Position numbers and translations under genes: made by a program
Assembly: GCA_030549335.1 (NCBI GenBank)
Contig: CM060198.1
Span: 47,581,353-47,645,352 of the forward strand
Direction of reading: 5' to 3'
DNA length: 64,000 nt
Source of the DNA: Pontederia crassipes
Lineage: Eukaryota > Streptophyta > Magnoliopsida > Commelinales > Pontederiaceae
Shown here: positions 22,667-33,511 of the stretch, piece after piece
Layout: each line of letters begins with the position of its first letter
Position numbering within the stretch: position 1 is the first letter of the stretch
The notes under the pieces: model-generated
What the model saw: the letters and a program-made list of their open reading frames with translations, nothing else
The model's database searches: none
Told to the model about the DNA's origin: nothing

Positions 22667-23249
22667 TGTTTTCATTGTTTAGTATTTACTATTAGCCCTC
22701 CGACGCCCGACGCCCGACGACCGACGTCGACGATCGACTCCTCCACCACCTCCGCCTCCGCCGCCTCCGCCTCCTCTGCCACCTTGCGCCGACCTCCGCT
22801 GCCTCCTTTGCCGTCATTTGCCTCCGCCTCCTCTGACCCCGCCGTCGTCCGCCTCCTCCGCCTTCAGCCTCCTCCACCTGTGCCTCCTCCACTGCGCCCC
22901 TCCGCCTCCTCCACCTGCGCCTCCTCCACTGCGCCCCTCCGCCTCCTCCACCGCGCCCCTCCGCCTCCTCCACCGTGCCCATCCGCCGCCCTACACCGCT
23001 ACCTCCGCCTCCTCCACCACCCTCTGCCTCCTCGCCTGCCCCTCTTCCCCCTCCTCTTCCTCCTCCTCCTCCTCCACCGCCCTCCGTCTCCTCCGCCGCC
23101 CTCCGCCTCCTCCTCCACTGTGCCCCTCCGTCTCCTTCACCGCGCCCCTCCGCCGCCCTCCACCGCCTCCGTCGCCCTCCGCCTCCATCGCCGCCTCCTC
23201 CTCCTCCTCTGTCTGCTTAGTCCACCCGCCGACTATGCTCCTCTATCGG
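22667..23249. other. GC-rich CCGCCTCC low-complexity block of CACTA 1 (left part)
   Basis: From 22695 to 23235 the sequence is a degenerate (CCGCCTCCTCC)n run. It gives long Pro/Ser/Ala-rich frames on the plus strand (22655-23278) and Glu/Gly/Arg-rich frames on the minus strand, neither with a domain. It matches the block at 42065-42345 in CACTA 2 and continues, after the Athila insertion, at 35231. The last five bases, ATCGG, are the target duplication. Confidence 0.7.
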
Positions 23250-24963
23250 TGATGCATGCAAAATACAACATATTTTAGTTAATTATTTTAATTAAATTTT
23301 CTATAATTTGATCATGACATGCATCACTTTTAGTCACTTTTAATCATAATTCCGGATTTATCAATTTTAATTATTAAAATCTCTGAATATTTTAATTGTG
23401 GATGGATTAACTAAATTTTGATAAATATTTTGCAGGAAAAATCGAGATTTAAATGGATTGTGCTGTATCGGCCGAAATTCCGAAGAATTTATCATTACGG
23501 CCGAGATTAGGATAAAAGATATCATTTTGGCCGAGATATGGAGGGGGTAATGATAAGAAGTCTTTCCTTACGGCCGAAATTTGGAGGGCGTAATGGCATG
23601 AAGATGAAGGGTGTAACAACCAATTAATTTTATCTTTTGGGCGTAACAAGATAAGTTCCTTCCTTACGGCCGAGATTTGGAGGGAGTAAAAGAAATTTTA
23701 TCTCTTTGGGAGTAAAGATAAAATAATTCCTTACGGCCGAGATTTGGAGGGGGTAATGGCAATGAAATCATTCTTTTGGCCGAGTTTATCTTTGGGCGTA
23801 AAAAGATAAGAAAGATTTATCTTTGGGCGTAATGATAAAATGATTTATCTTTGGCCGAGTTTATCTTATAATTTTAAAGTTAACCGTACGATGTTACGGC
23901 CGAGATCAAATTGAAGGCCGTCCGCACCCTATAAATACGTGAAGAATTCGTCGTTTCAAGGTGTGCTCTGAAGTTCAGGTTTCTTCTACGGAGAGTCATG
24001 AGCTCTGCAGGCTACGACCAAGAGGAGAGAGGTGCGACGGCTGGAAGTTGATCGCGACCTTAATCAAGTCCGAGAGGCTGCCCGACTGTCTGCCCGTGAT
24101 CCGAAGCTTCGACTTTTATCTATTTGGGTGTAATTCTTCCAATTATTATTATTTTATTATTATCTCTCCAGAATTTCTAGGATGAACTCCATATTTTTAT
24201 TTATTTCATGTTAGGAGATTATTATTGAAGGGAAACTATTTGGACCCGATATTATTTGTTTTAATCTTTTCTGATCAATTAGTTAATTGTGCTTAATGCT
24301 TTTGATTTAATTATTTGGATTTCTGAGTTGAGTACTTACCAGTTTGTGGATTATTTAATTTCAGAATTCATTAATTAAATTAATTGATTTTATGTGAAAT
24401 TAATAATTGACATAAATTTGATAACTAGTGTATGGAGAATTAAGTTTATGTGGTCTGTTAATCTAACCAGTTTGTGGAGTGATTAATAGTCTAGGATTTT
24501 CATATTAATGCATCTTAATTTTAATCTTATCTAACGAATACCAGTTTGTGGGACTTTAGGTTTGATTGAATTTAAGATAGTCTGATTTACCGGATTAAAT
24601 AGCAGAATTACCAGTTTGTGGACTCTGTGATGTTAATCTTGTAAATTAATAACTTGAGAAAATTCCTAATCCATCTTTAAAGATTAAATTTATCTTTTAT
24701 GATTCAAATATTTATCCTGATCTATTTTCATCATAAGGCCTAACTTCAACACCATTATCTTATCTTTATCTTATTTTCTTTATTTCATTTCATAAAACTT
24801 CTTTTCAAAAATTCATGTTTTTCCTCTCTTATTAATTTATAAATCCAGATATTGAATTAATAATATTCCTCGTGGGTTCGACACTCTTACTCTTTTTTAC
24901 TATATTACTTGAGCGACTAGTGCACTTGCTAGCAAATTTTATTGTTACAAATACAACGCATCA
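23250..24963 (+). repeat. 5' LTR of the Athila-like element
   Basis: 1,714 bp. U3 (23490-23890) contains four or more degenerate repeats built on TTACGGCCGAGATTTGGAG and GGCGTAA/GGGGTAATG, spaced 50-80 bp apart. The TATA box TATAAATA is at 23930-23937. The R/U5 part carries several CCAGTTTGTGG words (24340-24620) and ends CGTGGGTTCGACACTCTTAC...ACGCATCA. The short frame 23961-24185 just after the TATA box is present in both LTRs but has no known domain. Confidence 0.93.
23930..23937 (+). promoter_or_regulatory. LTR TATA box
   Basis: TATAAATA follows a GC-rich CGTCCGCACCC. The same octamer occurs at the equivalent place in the 3' LTR (34192-34199), in the solo LTR (minus, 21841-21848) and in the minus-strand LTR (56680-56687). 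Conservation in four copies supports it as the element's core promoter; transcription would start about 30 bp downstream. Confidence 0.7.
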
Positions 24964-24969
24964 AGTTTT

Positions 24970-24987
24970 TGGCGCCGTTGCCGGGGA
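24970..24987 (+). other. Primer binding site, tRNA-Asp type
   Basis: TGGCGCCGTTGCCGGGGA starts seven bases after the 5' LTR end. It is complementary to the 3' end of plant tRNA-Asp including CCA, the primer recorded for Athila-type elements. Confidence 0.88.
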
Positions 24988-26462
24988 ATATTTTATTAAT
25001 TAATTTTTGATTTTTATGAATTATTAGGAGATGTAAATAAATTGTAAATAATTCTTTATAAATATGTATTAATTGTTTTAATTATTTTTGTGAATAAACT
25101 AACATTTTTTTTCTTTTGCAGATAAAGGTTACGATAATTTTTTATTTGTCTACTTTCGGTTTAAAATCCAATGCCGATTGAATTTTCCGAATTACACTGT
25201 CGACTTATGATTTTACGACCGAGATTTAATGTGTCGGCTTTATTAATTTTACGGCCTTGCAATGAATGATTTCTGAGTTCTAAACTTTCAATTTTTACGG
25301 CCGTAATGTTTTTATCCGAACATTGTTTTACGTCATGGAGTTGATCTGTTTTCGTTGTTTTACGACCATAAGGAATCGACTTAGTTCACTTTCGGCCGTA
25401 ATGATTCAATTTTTTTATTTCGGCCGAAACCCTATTTTTCTTTACGGCCTCGTGTTAACATCATCTCGGCCGATGTGACCTCGTCTTAATTGACGATTTA
25501 ATCTTTTTACGGCCGAGAATGATTTCATGTTTTCTTTTTACGGCCGAGAATTGATCTCATGATTTTACGACCGTAAAATTTCTGAACATTTGTTTTTACG
25601 CCCTTTTAGGCCAATTTATTTGTGATTTTTTCATTCTCGGCCGTAACATTATAATAGTTTGAACTTTTGATTTGACTTTGTTTTGGCCAAAGCGATTTAG
25701 TCTGTCTCGGCCATAATGGATCATCCGACATGGATTTTACTTCAACTCGGCCGTAATATATTTCTGAACGTATAAGTTTGATTTAATCTCATTTCGGCCG
25801 ATTTATATGTGTTGATGTTTTACCTCACGTTCGACTGAACTTTCATTGTTTTACGACCGATATGAACTATATTCTTTGTCGGCCGTAATGATTCATTTGG
25901 CAACATTTCATTCAATTTTTTTCGGCCGAGATAATTCATCGCCATGCTAATTTTTACGCCTTCACGTTGAATCTCTTTCAACATTGTTTTATGATTTTTA
26001 CGGACGAACGAGCCTCGGATTAATTACGACCGTAAACCCTATTTCTGTATTACGACCGATCAATCTTATTTCCTCTCTGAAAATAATTTTTGATTATGTC
26101 TGATTATTAACTTTACGGCCGCAAATTAGTTCGGACTTATTTTGTGCGATTTGTTACATCATCATAAATTCTTTTGGTCGATATTAAGATTTGGTATTCG
26201 TATTGTTTTGAAGAATTTATGAAAAGTTCCTCTCGAAAATTAATTTTAATGACGAATTTTCAAATTCTATCATGCCGAAAGACTTTATTTGTTAAAAACT
26301 CATTTTTCGTAACCTATTATCTGAATTTCTTTCTTCTTGTATATATTTTTATTTTATTCTTTTATCTTACTGAAAATTGGTTGTTGCAGGTACTAATTAA
26401 AAATTAAATCACAACCAATCCTGGAATCTTCTGATAAGTGCACTAGGAGTTCAAATCCACTG
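24988..26462 (+). other. Untranslated leader with CGGCCG-motif array
   Basis: About 1.5 kb without a coding domain between primer site and gag. From 25140 to 26120 the sequence is studded with degenerate copies of TTACGGCCGTAA (a 12-bp palindrome in its complete form, for example near 25300) and of TCGGCCGAA/TACGACCGA, one every 30-60 bp. The frame 26174-26407 is AT-rich and has no domain. A pyrimidine-rich tract and CAG near 26388 could be a 3' splice site, which would join gag to an upstream exon (inference). Confidence 0.7.
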
Positions 26463-28769
26463 TTGGAATTTGATCCTGAAATTGAAAGAACCTATTGTCG
26501 ATTACGAAGAAATATAAGAAAAATGGCGGAACAAGCACGCGACAATCAGAGACTGGAGCAACAGAATGAACTGGTTCCACCATATAATAATCGGCGAGAA
26601 GATGAAGCAGAACTTTCTATGAGAGAATATGTCTCGGCCAGATACAGTGACCGAGAATCATGCATCGTGCTGCCTGATATTAACGCAAATAATTTTGAGA
26701 TAAATCCCGCAATCGTGAGGATGATACAAGCATCCCAATTTGGAGGAGGATTTCATGAAGACCCTCACGATCACTTTGATAAATTTCTTGCTACTCTGAG
26801 CACCTTTAGAAATAATAATGTTTCTTCTGAAGTTATTCGTTTATTATTATTTCCTCAATCTTTACGTGACAAAGCTTCCACTTGGTTTAAAACTTTGCCT
26901 GCAGGATCGATTCATTCTTGGTTGGAGCTTGTAGAAAAATTTGTTGGAAAATATTGCCCACCACAAAAGGCAGGCAAATATCGAAGGGAGCTGAGGGCAT
27001 TTGTTCAAGATGATAACGATACGTTATATGAAGCCTGTGAACGATATAAGGAACTGCTGGCCAGAGTTCCTGATAATAGAATTCCAAAGTGGCAAGTGAT
27101 GGAAGATTTCTACCATGGATTACGACCTGCAGACCAAGATAAGCTCGATCAATCAGCAGGAGGGACAGTACTGGGATCTAAACGTCCTAGTGAGATACAA
27201 GATATTATTGAAGCTGTAGCACTCAAGTTAAGTCAAGAAAGGAGACCACCTCGCCGAACTCATGATGTGCATGCTACAGAAAGTAAAAATTCTTCTGAAA
27301 TAGTGACTCAGCTGGAGTCACTTAATCAAAAATTTGAGCAGATGATGTCATTAATGGTGTGCAACAACTGTGGAGGAGGACATGCGAGCAATTATTGTCC
27401 TCAAGGTAACATTTCTAATCCTGATCATATTGAAAATGCTAACTTTGTCTCTAATCCATTTTTCAGGAATAATGACTATGGTTGGAGGAACAATCAGAAG
27501 TTTCCTTACAGGTCAAATCAAGGGCAAGTTTTTGAGAAATTTCAGAATCAAGCTCATCCACAAAATTATACACTTTTGAGAAAGCAACAAGAAGCTCCTG
27601 TCCAACAATCGACTAATCCTATGGAAGAGATGATGGCAAGATTTATTGACACTATGCAAACCATGCAGAAGACAATGGAAACAAGGGCAACCAATCAAGA
27701 TGCTACAATCAGGAATTTAGAAATGCAAATAGGGCAGATGGCCAATATGATGGCAGGACATGCACCAGGGACTCTTCCAAGCAATACAGAGAAAAATCCT
27801 AAAGAAGAGACAAAAGCTGTGACTCTTAGAAGTGAGAAACAATTGAGAAGTCTGAGATCAGATTCCCCGCCAAGAATAATTGATCATAAAGAAGAAACTG
27901 AAGCATTAAAGACACAAGATCAGACTACTGAAAATATCAATCTGAAGAAAAAAGAAACTGACATAAAGGATCTGCCCTATCCACAGAAATTTCGCAAAGA
28001 ACAGTTAGATAAGCAATTTTCTCGCTTTCTTGATATTCTGAAGCAATTATCTATTAACATTCCTTTTCATGAAGCTTTACAAATGATGCCGAGCTATGCT
28101 AAATTCATGAAGGATATATTATCTTCAAGAAGAAGGTTTGAAAACATTGAGAAAGTATTGTTGACATCAGAGTGTAGTGCCATTTACGATCGAGATATAC
28201 CTAGAAAAATGAAAGATCCTGGAACCTTCACCATACCTTGCACTATAGGAAAATTCTTTTGTGCACAAGCTTTATGTGACCTTGGTGCTAGTATTAGTTT
28301 AATGCCACATTCTATATTTGTGCAGTTAGGTTATGGAGAACTTGAAGAAACAAGCATGACTCTTCAATTCGCAGATTCTTCATGCAAGAGACCCCGAGGA
28401 ATATTAAGAGATGTTTTGGTAAAGGTTGATAAATTTGTTTTTCCTGCAGATTTTATTGTTCTGGATATGAAGGCAGATGAAAAAACCCCCATCATCCTCG
28501 GGAGACCATTCCTAGCAACAGGAAACACACTCATAGATGTTCAACAAGGGATGCTCAAACTTCGCGTCAACAATGAAGACATCACTTTCAATATAAAAAA
28601 TTCTCTCAAACAACCTTTTGATTACTCATCCTGTTATGCCATTGATTCTTTAGAAAATGACACGATTGATGTTTTTGATGATATTGTTGCAGATTTTATC
28701 TCAGATCCATATGCTAAGGAAGCTTTGGAAATGATAGAGGAATTGTGGAAGATGATAATGCGCCAATAA
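26463..28769 (+). CDS. gag: Gag-protease of the Athila-like element
   Basis: A 768-codon open frame. No in-frame ATG precedes the first clear gag residues (LEFDPEIERT, starting at a TTG codon); the first ATG is at 26523. Residues ~95-215 are the retrotransposon gag domain (FHEDPHDHFDKFLATL, DKASTWFKTLP, SWLELVEKFVGKYCPP). Residues ~299-311 form a zinc knuckle, CNNCGGGHASNYC (CX2CX4HX4C). Residues ~355-460 are Gln/Met-rich and coiled-coil-like. The aspartic protease is at about residue 605 (LCDLGASISLMPHSIF; here DLGA) with IILGRPFLATGNTLID near residue 680. The protein would build the particle and process the polyprotein. The frame ends at a TAA just where RT continues in the -1 frame; this may be a one-base mutation rather than programmed frameshifting. 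Confidence 0.88.
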   Translation: MEFDPEIERTYCRLRRNIRKMAEQARDNQRLEQQNELVPPYNNRREDEAELSMREYVSARYSDRESCIVLPDINANNFEINPAIVRMIQASQFGGGFHEDPHDHFDKFLATLSTFRNNNVSSEVIRLLLFPQSLRDKASTWFKTLPAGSIHSWLELVEKFVGKYCPPQKAGKYRRELRAFVQDDNDTLYEACERYKELLARVPDNRIPKWQVMEDFYHGLRPADQDKLDQSAGGTVLGSKRPSEIQDIIEAVALKLSQERRPPRRTHDVHATESKNSSEIVTQLESLNQKFEQMMSLMVCNNCGGGHASNYCPQGNISNPDHIENANFVSNPFFRNNDYGWRNNQKFPYRSNQGQVFEKFQNQAHPQNYTLLRKQQEAPVQQSTNPMEEMMARFIDTMQTMQKTMETRATNQDATIRNLEMQIGQMANMMAGHAPGTLPSNTEKNPKEETKAVTLRSEKQLRSLRSDSPPRIIDHKEETEALKTQDQTTENINLKKKETDIKDLPYPQKFRKEQLDKQFSRFLDILKQLSINIPFHEALQMMPSYAKFMKDILSSRRRFENIEKVLLTSECSAIYDRDIPRKMKDPGTFTIPCTIGKFFCAQALCDLGASISLMPHSIFVQLGYGELEETSMTLQFADSSCKRPRGILRDVLVKVDKFVFPADFIVLDMKADEKTPIILGRPFLATGNTLIDVQQGMLKLRVNNEDITFNIKNSLKQPFDYSSCYAIDSLENDTIDVFDDIVADFISDPYAKEALEMIEELWKMIMRQ

Positions 28770-30082
28770 CAACAGAGACACTCGAGGCGGAAAACGATAA
28801 ATTGGATTATTCTCCAAAATTTGAACTTAAAGAACTTCCACCTCATTTAAGATATGCTTTTCTTGAAAATGACACTTACCCAGTTATCATATCTGCTGAT
28901 TTGATAGGTGATATGGAAAACCAACTTTTAGAAGTATTGAGGCAACACAAAAGAGCAATTGCCTGGTCGATCTCAGATATCAGGGGCATCTCTCCTACCA
29001 TTTGCATGCACAAGATTTTGATGGAGGACAATGCCAAACCAATTGCTCAATATCAAAGAAGGCTCAACCCAACTTTAAGGGAAGTTATGAAAAAGGAGGT
29101 CATCAAACTCCTTGATGTAGGTATTATATATGCCATTTTTGATAGTTCATGGATAAGTCCTGTGCAGGTAGTCCCTAAGAAAGGAGGAATCACTGTGGTA
29201 AGTAATAAAAATAATGAATTGGTGCCTTAAAGAATAGTTACAGGTTGGAGAGTCTGTATAGACTATAGGAAACTTAATGATTCTACCCGCAAAGATCATT
29301 TTCCATTACCTTTTATTGACCAAATGTTGGAGCGTGTTGCAGGTTATAGCTATTATTGTTTTCTAGAAGGCCATTCTGGATACAATCAAATAGCAGTAGC
29401 ACCTGAGGATCAAGAAAAGACAACGTTCACATGTCCATATGGAACGTTTGCCTATAGAAGGATGCCATTTGGTCTATGCAACGCTCCAGCAACATTCCAA
29501 AGATGCATGATGTCAATCTTTGCAGATATGAATGAGAAGATACTCGAAGTTTTCATGGATGATTTTACACTTTTTGGTAGCTCTTTTAATAATTGTTTGA
29601 ATAACTTATCTTTAGTTTTGCAGAGATGTGAAGAAACAAATTTGGTCCTTAACTGGGAGAAATGTCACTTCATGGTTAAGGAGGGTATAGTGCTTGGCCA
29701 CAAAATCTCAGCAATTGGAATTGAAGTGGATAAGGCCAAGATAGATGTTATTGCAAATCTGCCCCCTCCAACCAATGTGAAGGGCATTCGAAGCTTCCTT
29801 GGGCACGCAGGATTTTATCGCCGTTTTATCAAAGATTTTTCAAAAATGACTAAACCCTTAACTAATCTTCTTGCTAAGGACACAAAATTTGATTTTAATT
29901 CAGATTGTCTTGCTGCCTTTAATTTATTAAAGGAAATGCTAATTTCTGCACCTGTTGTTGTTGCACCAGACTGGTCTCTACCATTCGAGCTGATGTGTGA
30001 CGCGAGTGATGGTGCTATTGTGTGTTGGGGCAAAGAAAGGATAAAACATTTCATGTCATATATTATGCAAGACGAACATTGA
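28745..30082 (+). pseudogene. pol: Reverse transcriptase of the Athila-like element, one stop
   Basis: One frame, broken only by TAA at 29228-29230 (after NKNNELVP, before the RT core). RT motifs: RRLNPTLREVMKKEVIKLLD, then after the stop VTGWRVCIDYRKLNDSTRKDHFPLPFIDQML, GYNQIAVAPEDQEKTTFTCP, MPFGLCNAPATFQRCM and the catalytic FMDDF (29554-29568). The connection SFLGHAGFYRRFIKDFSK is followed by the start of RNase H ([11 protein letters not shown]). A small deletion near 30015-30022 then throws the frame, and the remainder continues at 30022. Copying of the RNA into DNA would be blocked by these lesions unless supplied in trans. Confidence 0.9.
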
Positions 30083-31689
30083 ATGCTGCCCAACTAAATT
30101 ATGCAACAACAGAGAAGGAGTTTCTTGCTATTATTTTTGCTTTTGACAAGTTTAGATCATATCTAATTTGTTCAAGAATTATTGTATACACAGATCATGC
30201 AGCCATCAAGCACTTGATGAGCAAACAAGATGCCAAACCTAGACTGATCCGATGGATACTACTTTTGCAAGAGTTCGATGTGGAAGTAAAAGACAAAAAA
30301 GGGACTGAGAACTTATTAGCTGATCACCTATCTCGTTTGGAGCCATCTCCAAGAGAAGTCACAGACATACTTGAAGAATTCCCAGACGAGAAACTTTTTT
30401 CTATCTCTACAATTTTTCAAATTTATGACACTACACCATGGTTCGCTGATTTTGCTAATTACCTTGCAGGACATTACATTCCAAGGGGCATGACCACTCA
30501 TAAAAAAAGGAAATTCTTATCTGACGTCAAGAATTATCACTGGGAAGATCCTTACCTTTTTCGATTATGTGCAGATCAAGTAATTCGAAGATGTGTTCAC
30601 GAAGATGAGATTGATAATATCCTAAGTCATTGCCACGATGGACAAGCTGGAGGTCACTTTGGACCCAATCGAATAGCAGCTAAAGTACTTGAATGTGGAC
30701 TATATTGGCCAACTATTTACAGAGATGCAAGAAACTACTGTAAGTATTGTGACAAATGTCAAAGGACAGGTAATATTTCTCGTCGAGATGAAATGCCTCT
30801 CACAAATATTTTACAGTGCGATATTTTTGATGTTTGGGGCATTGACTTTATGGGACCATTCCCTAAATCCTTTAAAAATCAATACATCTTAGTGGCGGTT
30901 GATTATGTTTCCAAATGGGTAGAAGCTGTAGCCACACCAACAAATGAGGCCAAGGTAGTTGCCAACTTTCTAAGAAAAAATATTTTTACTCGATTTGGAA
31001 CACCTAGGACTATCATAAGTGACAATGGAACACATTTCTGTAATAAAATAATGTCAACTCTTCTTAATAGATTTGGAGTCAAACATTTTTTGAGTACACC
31101 ATATCATGCCCAATCTTGTGGACAAGTGGAAATTTCAAATAGAGAGATAAAAAGGATTCTAGAGAAAACTGTAAATTCATCTAGGAAGGACTGGTCTTTA
31201 AAATTAGATGATGCACTCTGGGCATACAGGACTGCTTTTAAAACACCCATAGGTACTTCTCTATATAAATTAGTTTTTGGAAAAGCATGTCACCTTCCTG
31301 TAGAACTAGAACACAGGGCTTATTGGGCAACAAAATTTTTAAATATGAATCTAAAATCATCACAATCAAAAAGATTATTACAATTAAATAAGCTTGATGA
31401 ATTTAGATATCATGCATATGAGAACAGCAAACTATATAAAGAACATACAAAAAAATTACATGACCTGCATATTAAACATAAAGAATTTTTACCTGGTCAA
31501 CGAGTGCTTCTTTACAATAGTAAACTCAAATTATTTCCTGGGAAACTCAAATCAAGGTGGACTGGCCCTTATATCATAATCAATTGTTCACCTTATGGAA
31601 CATTTAAAGTTAATGGACATAGACTTAAACTCTATCATGATAACACATATTATCAAAATTTATCTATGATTAATCTGTTTACCATCTAA
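30022..31689 (+). CDS. pol: RNase H (C-terminal part) and integrase of the Athila-like element
   Basis: A 555-codon open frame beginning inside RNase [52 protein letters not shown] and LADHLSRLE. Integrase follows with its HHCC zinc-binding module ([12 protein letters not shown] and CKYCDKCQR) and the catalytic core GIDFMGPFP...[20 protein letters not shown] and [12 protein letters not shown], giving D, D and E. The C-terminal [28 protein letters not shown] is the usual GPF/Y-type domain; there is no chromodomain, as expected for Athila. The first codon is an artefact of the upstream frameshift; the real protein was one polyprotein with RT. Confidence 0.9.
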   Translation: MLGQRKDKTFHVIYYARRTLNAAQLNYATTEKEFLAIIFAFDKFRSYLICSRIIVYTDHAAIKHLMSKQDAKPRLIRWILLLQEFDVEVKDKKGTENLLADHLSRLEPSPREVTDILEEFPDEKLFSISTIFQIYDTTPWFADFANYLAGHYIPRGMTTHKKRKFLSDVKNYHWEDPYLFRLCADQVIRRCVHEDEIDNILSHCHDGQAGGHFGPNRIAAKVLECGLYWPTIYRDARNYCKYCDKCQRTGNISRRDEMPLTNILQCDIFDVWGIDFMGPFPKSFKNQYILVAVDYVSKWVEAVATPTNEAKVVANFLRKNIFTRFGTPRTIISDNGTHFCNKIMSTLLNRFGVKHFLSTPYHAQSCGQVEISNREIKRILEKTVNSSRKDWSLKLDDALWAYRTAFKTPIGTSLYKLVFGKACHLPVELEHRAYWATKFLNMNLKSSQSKRLLQLNKLDEFRYHAYENSKLYKEHTKKLHDLHIKHKEFLPGQRVLLYNSKLKLFPGKLKSRWTGPYIIINCSPYGTFKVNGHRLKLYHDNTYYQNLSMINLFTI

Positions 31690-33496
31690 ATGACGAATTG
31701 ACAAAGTCAAGCTGACGACTATAAATCAGAACTATTTTTATCCTTTTTATTATTTCTTTAGATTAGTCTTTCATTAGTTTGTTAATATCTTTAGTTGTGG
31801 TAATAGTTTTTATTTTGTTGAGTCATCTGCGGAAGGAGAGACCTCGGACATGACAAGGCAAAACAGACGAATCACATTGAAAATCGGCCAAGCTCTTACG
31901 ACATGACCCTTCACTGCGCCATCACGTGGGAATAGATCAATCACCGCCGTTACGGCCGAACCAACTCCTTACGGCCGAAGTCTCACCATTACGCCCTGTG
32001 CGTTACGGCCAAGCTTCCACGCCGACTTCGTTTTACGGCCGAGCTTCAACGTCGTTACGCCGTTTCTTCGTTACGGCCGAAGACTCACCATTACGGCCGA
32101 GATTGCACGGCTGAGATCTTCATCAACAAAATTTTACGGCCGAGACTCTCCATTATCGGTCGAGATCCATCAATTATCGGCCGAGATCTCCTCTCACCGA
32201 CACCATTTGCGGCCGTCACCTTCATCAATATATATATCGAGGCCGAGCATCTCTCCGCCGACAATAAATCTGGTTGTATCTTTTCCCTTTTCTTTATTTT
32301 CATTTCTTTAGCTGTTCCATATTATCTTTACTCTTTCCCTTGCTGGCTTAACACTGAGGACAGTGTCTAGTTCAAGCTTGGGGGAGTTTGCATTTCATGC
32401 ATTGCATGTTTCTTTCTTTTTATTTGCTTATGTTTGCATCTATTTATAAAAAATTCCAAAAAATTGAAAATTTTGAAAATTTTCGAAAAATACCATTGCA
32501 TGCATTTATTTTTACTACCATCTTACTAACTCTTGTCTTATTGTTTTAATTATCTTTTAGTAGAAGTTCAAAGACATGTCGTTAATTGATGAAATTTGAA
32601 TACTTTTCTTTCTTATCACTTGCTATTTTAGTATCAAACTTATGGACTATGTGCCTATGCTAAGTAGAATTATGAATGACTAAACGACAAAATCATATTC
32701 ATGCCTTTTTATTTCTTTTAAGTCTTGATAGTAGTAGCCTTCTTATTGACCATATCAAGTACTTTTTGAGCTTATAAAAAAAAAGAAGGGTTAGTTAAAC
32801 CCCAACAAATAATAATAATAATAATAATAATAAAAGTTGAATAAAGTTATGTGTAGGTACAAAAGTGTTATCCGGAACCAAGGTGTGTTCGGGTAATTAG
32901 ATCCGTAGGGGTTCATGCCTGGCGACCTAAGGGCAACTGCTCTGGGATCCGTCGATCGAAAACCTGCTACAAGGACCATCTTGTGGAATATGGAGAAGCA
33001 CATGAGTACTGAATCATGGCTAAGTTCGAACTCTTCATTCAGAACATTGGTTGTTCGGGCAAGTAAACTCGAGGGGTGGTTTATCACCTGGTGCCCTAAT
33101 GCCATCTGGTCTAGGAGTCATCAGTCCAAAGCCTGCTACATGGACTTCCTTGTGCAATCCTGCTTGAAGATTAGAACTTTTAAAATATTGAAAATAAAGT
33201 TGAAAAATGAAAAGAAAAAGAAAAAGTTTTAAGCTCAGTTAGTACTTATGTGTTCAATATCAATGCTATTATTTGACAGACAATTTATTTTTCCGGAAGG
33301 CTGAACTTGAGATTGTTTAAATTTGTGTAGCATTCAGAACTTCTATGAAGCTAAGTGCATGGAAAAAGATAAGATACTAAGTAGTAGGTGTGCAGAAGCA
33401 CTGTGTGAGAAAATTAGTCAGTTGACAATGTGGAGGCTATGATGGAACTTTCTTGAGCCTTGCTTTGAATTTTTGCTTGAGGACAAGCAAGACTTT
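31690..33496 (+). other. 3' noncoding region of the Athila-like element
   Basis: 1.8 kb after integrase with no supported gene. 31880-32270 is a dense array of TTACGGCCGAA/GAG motifs. At 32345-32388 lies ACACTGAGGACAGTGTCTAG followed by TTCAAGCTTGGGGGAGTTTG, a second polypurine-like tract. 32860-33190 holds two related blocks (GACCTAAGGGCAACTGCTCTG...CTGCTACAAGGACC and GTGCCCTAATGCCATCTGGTC...CTGCTACATGGACT) that are also conserved in the minus-strand element (57690-57960). An (AAT)n microsatellite lies at 32809-32833. The ORF-1-like gene of the element at 56057 would map to about 32262 here but is absent. Confidence 0.7.
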
Positions 33497-33511
33497 AAGC
33501 TTGGGGGAGTT
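33497..33511 (+). other. Polypurine tract of the Athila-like element
   Basis: AAGCTTGGGGGAGTT directly precedes the 3' LTR (TGATGCATGC at 33512). It primes plus-strand DNA synthesis in this family. A near-identical tract at 32374-32388 lies 1.1 kb upstream. Confidence 0.82.

Noticed and set aside
22655-23278. 207-codon Pro/Ser/Ala-rich frame and its antisense Glu/Gly/Arg-rich frame
   Set aside because: Pure consequence of a degenerate CCGCCTCC repeat; no domain, frames open on both strands, and interrupted by a retroelement insertion.
23961-24185. 74-codon frame after the LTR TATA box, present in both LTRs (also 34223-34447)
   Set aside because: Conserved only because LTRs are duplicates; no known domain and probably part of the untranslated leader.
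25140-26120. Regularly recurring short motif that could suggest a CRISPR-like array
   Set aside because: Motif is 8-12 bp, degenerate and unevenly spaced, inside a plant retrotransposon leader; no repeat-spacer structure or cas genes.
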